Part shown: positions 62,919 through 64,000 of the stretch, one piece after another
Position numbering within the stretch: the first letter of the stretch is position 1
Layout of the letters: every line of letters starts with the position of its first letter
From: Actinomadura kijaniata NBRC 14229
GTDB lineage: Bacteria; Actinomycetota; Actinomycetes; Streptosporangiales; Streptosporangiaceae
Direction: 5' to 3'
DNA length: 64,000 bases
Assembly (NCBI RefSeq): GCF_001552175.1
Contig: NZ_BCQR01000008.1
Location: 1 to 64,000, forward strand
Position numbers and translations under genes: made by a program
The notes under the pieces: model-generated
The model's database searches: none
What the model was told of the DNA's origin: nothing
What the model saw: the letters and a program-made list of their open reading frames with translations, nothing else

Positions 62919-63974
62919 ATGACCTCGGGACCGCCCGCGACACCGGGCGCCTCCGCACCGGCCACCTCGACCCCCGGAGCCCCACCCGGGGACGCGGCGG
63001 CCCCGGACGCGTCCACCCCGGACGCGTCCGGGGCGACCGTGCCCGCCCGGAGCGCCGCGCGGCCCCGACGGCTGCGCCGATGGCTGTCCAGCGCCTGGTT
63101 CCTGATCCCGGCCCTGGTGCTGTTCGCCCTGTTCGTGCTGCTGCCGATCGCGATCGCGGGGTACGCCGCCTTCTTCCGGTGGGGCGGGTTCGGGCCGCCG
63201 AGCGAGTTCGTCGGCCTGGACAACTTCACCCGGATGGCCGGCGACCCGATCTTCCGCGGCGACCTGTGGCGCGGGCTGGTGCTGGTCCTGCTGTCGCTGG
63301 TGCTGCAACTGCCGCTGGCCGTCGGCACCGCCGTGCTGCTCAACGGCCGCATGCGGGGCCGCGCCGTCTACCGGATGGTCTTCTTCGCGCCGTACGTGCT
63401 GTCGGAGGTCGTCACCGGTGTGCTGTTCGGCATGATCTTCCTGCCGGGCGGCGGGCTCGCCGACCACCTGGTGGAAGACCTGCCGCTGCTGGGCGGGCTG
63501 GCGGGCCGCTGGTTCTCCGACCCCTCCACCGCCATGCCGACCCTGTTCCTGGTGATGACCTGGAAGTACTTCGGCTTCCACATGATGCTCTACCTGGCCG
63601 GGCTGCAGAGCATCCCCGGCGAGGTGCTGGAGGCGGCCTCGATCGACGGCGCCGGGGCCTGGCGGCGGTTCCGCCACATCGTCCTGCCGCTGCTGGGACC
63701 GACGCTGCGGATCAGCGTGTTCCTGTCGGTCATCGGCTCCATCCAGCTCTTCGACCTGGTCTGGGTGATCACCGCCGGCGGGCCGTCGCACTCCACCGAG
63801 ACGATGTCGATCACCATGTTCCAGTACGGGTTCAAGCGCTACCAGGTGGGCTACGCCAGTGCCATCAGCGTGGCCATGTTCGCCATCAGCCTGGTGTTCT
63901 CGCTGCTCTACCAGCGCTACGTCCTGCACCGCGACCTGCGCGGTGCCGTCACCGCCCCGGGAGCGCCCCGATGA
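62919..63974 (+). CDS. carbohydrate ABC transporter permease 1 (MalF-like)
   Basis: A 351-residue permease with six membrane helices after an unusually long N-terminus of about 50 residues, rich in Pro, Ala and Thr with repeated PDAS units. The EAA loop reads EAASIDGAGAWRRFRHIVLP. GGGAGGAAGG precedes the ATG at 62919. ATGA overlap with the second permease. Confidence 0.92.
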   Translation: MTSGPPATPGASAPATSTPGAPPGDAAAPDASTPDASGATVPARSAARPRRLRRWLSSAWFLIPALVLFALFVLLPIAIAGYAAFFRWGGFGPPSEFVGLDNFTRMAGDPIFRGDLWRGLVLVLLSLVLQLPLAVGTAVLLNGRMRGRAVYRMVFFAPYVLSEVVTGVLFGMIFLPGGGLADHLVEDLPLLGGLAGRWFSDPSTAMPTLFLVMTWKYFGFHMMLYLAGLQSIPGEVLEAASIDGAGAWRRFRHIVLPLLGPTLRISVFLSVIGSIQLFDLVWVITAGGPSHSTETMSITMFQYGFKRYQVGYASAISVAMFAISLVFSLLYQRYVLHRDLRGAVTAPGAPR

Positions 63975-64000
63975 GCACCGCCGCCCAGAGCACCCCCGCC
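63971..64000 (+). CDS. carbohydrate ABC transporter permease 2 (first codons only)
   Basis: ATG overlaps the permease 1 stop as ATGA and opens MSTAAQSTPA before the window ends. Position in a sugar ABC operon predicts a MalG-like permease. No family motif is visible. Confidence 0.6.
   Translation, partial: MSTAAQSTPA

Overview
The window is roughly 70% or more G+C and is densely packed with genes. It has many GTG starts, a suf operon with a SufR repressor and Rieske ferredoxin, a 20S proteasome beta subunit, a Gbn-type nucleoid protein, DUF3040 and a YczR/YczE pair. This points to an actinomycete, most likely Streptosporangiales (Thermomonosporaceae-like). That placement is inference from gene content, not from a marker gene.

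Layout. 1-7.2 kb (minus strand): non-oxidative pentose phosphate operon tkt-tal-pgi, followed by two further tandem pgi-like genes; one looks like a pseudoenzyme and one runs off the left edge. 7.8-11.2 kb (plus): heme O synthase (ctaB), a PrsW membrane protease and heme A synthase (ctaA). 11.2-16.6 kb (minus): PolX/PHP DNA repair protein, a lone proteasome beta subunit, an EamA transporter and an ABC-2 exporter pair. 16.8-26.1 kb (plus): a DUF3040 protein, then an arginine deiminase island (arcD1-arcA-arcB-arcC-cationic amino acid permease-tandem Usp-arcD2). 26.1-32.8 kb (plus): sufR-sufB-sufD-Rieske-sufC-sufS-sufU-sufT, preceded by an IdeR/DmdR-like iron box and closed by a strong hairpin. 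33-38.8 kb: Crp-family regulator, methyltransferase, membrane proteins, NarL-type two-component system, degenerate EAL/CBS protein. 38.9-40.9 kb: three consecutive AIM24-family genes. 41-45 kb: VOC protein, ABC-F ATPase with a candidate leader peptide and attenuator, Gbn-like HTH protein, enoyl-CoA hydratase. 45-57.7 kb: secreted S15 peptidase, ABC exporter, sulfotransferase, sirtuin, S66 carboxypeptidase, YczE/MocR pair, CBS protein, MFS transporter. 57.9-64 kb: GH3 glycosidase plus LacI repressor, divergent from a carbohydrate ABC importer whose second permease is cut by the right edge.

How the parts fit. The left block supplies pentose phosphates and heme A for an aa3 oxidase. The arc block can make ATP from arginine, and its transporters would exchange arginine for ornithine. 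The suf block builds Fe-S clusters and appears to be sensed both by its own Fe-S repressor and by ferrous iron. The right-edge block imports an oligosaccharide, cleaves it in the cytoplasm and represses itself through LacI. Several genes carry a TANNNT-like -10 element only 6-8 nt before the start codon and no Shine-Dalgarno, which suggests frequent leaderless transcripts.
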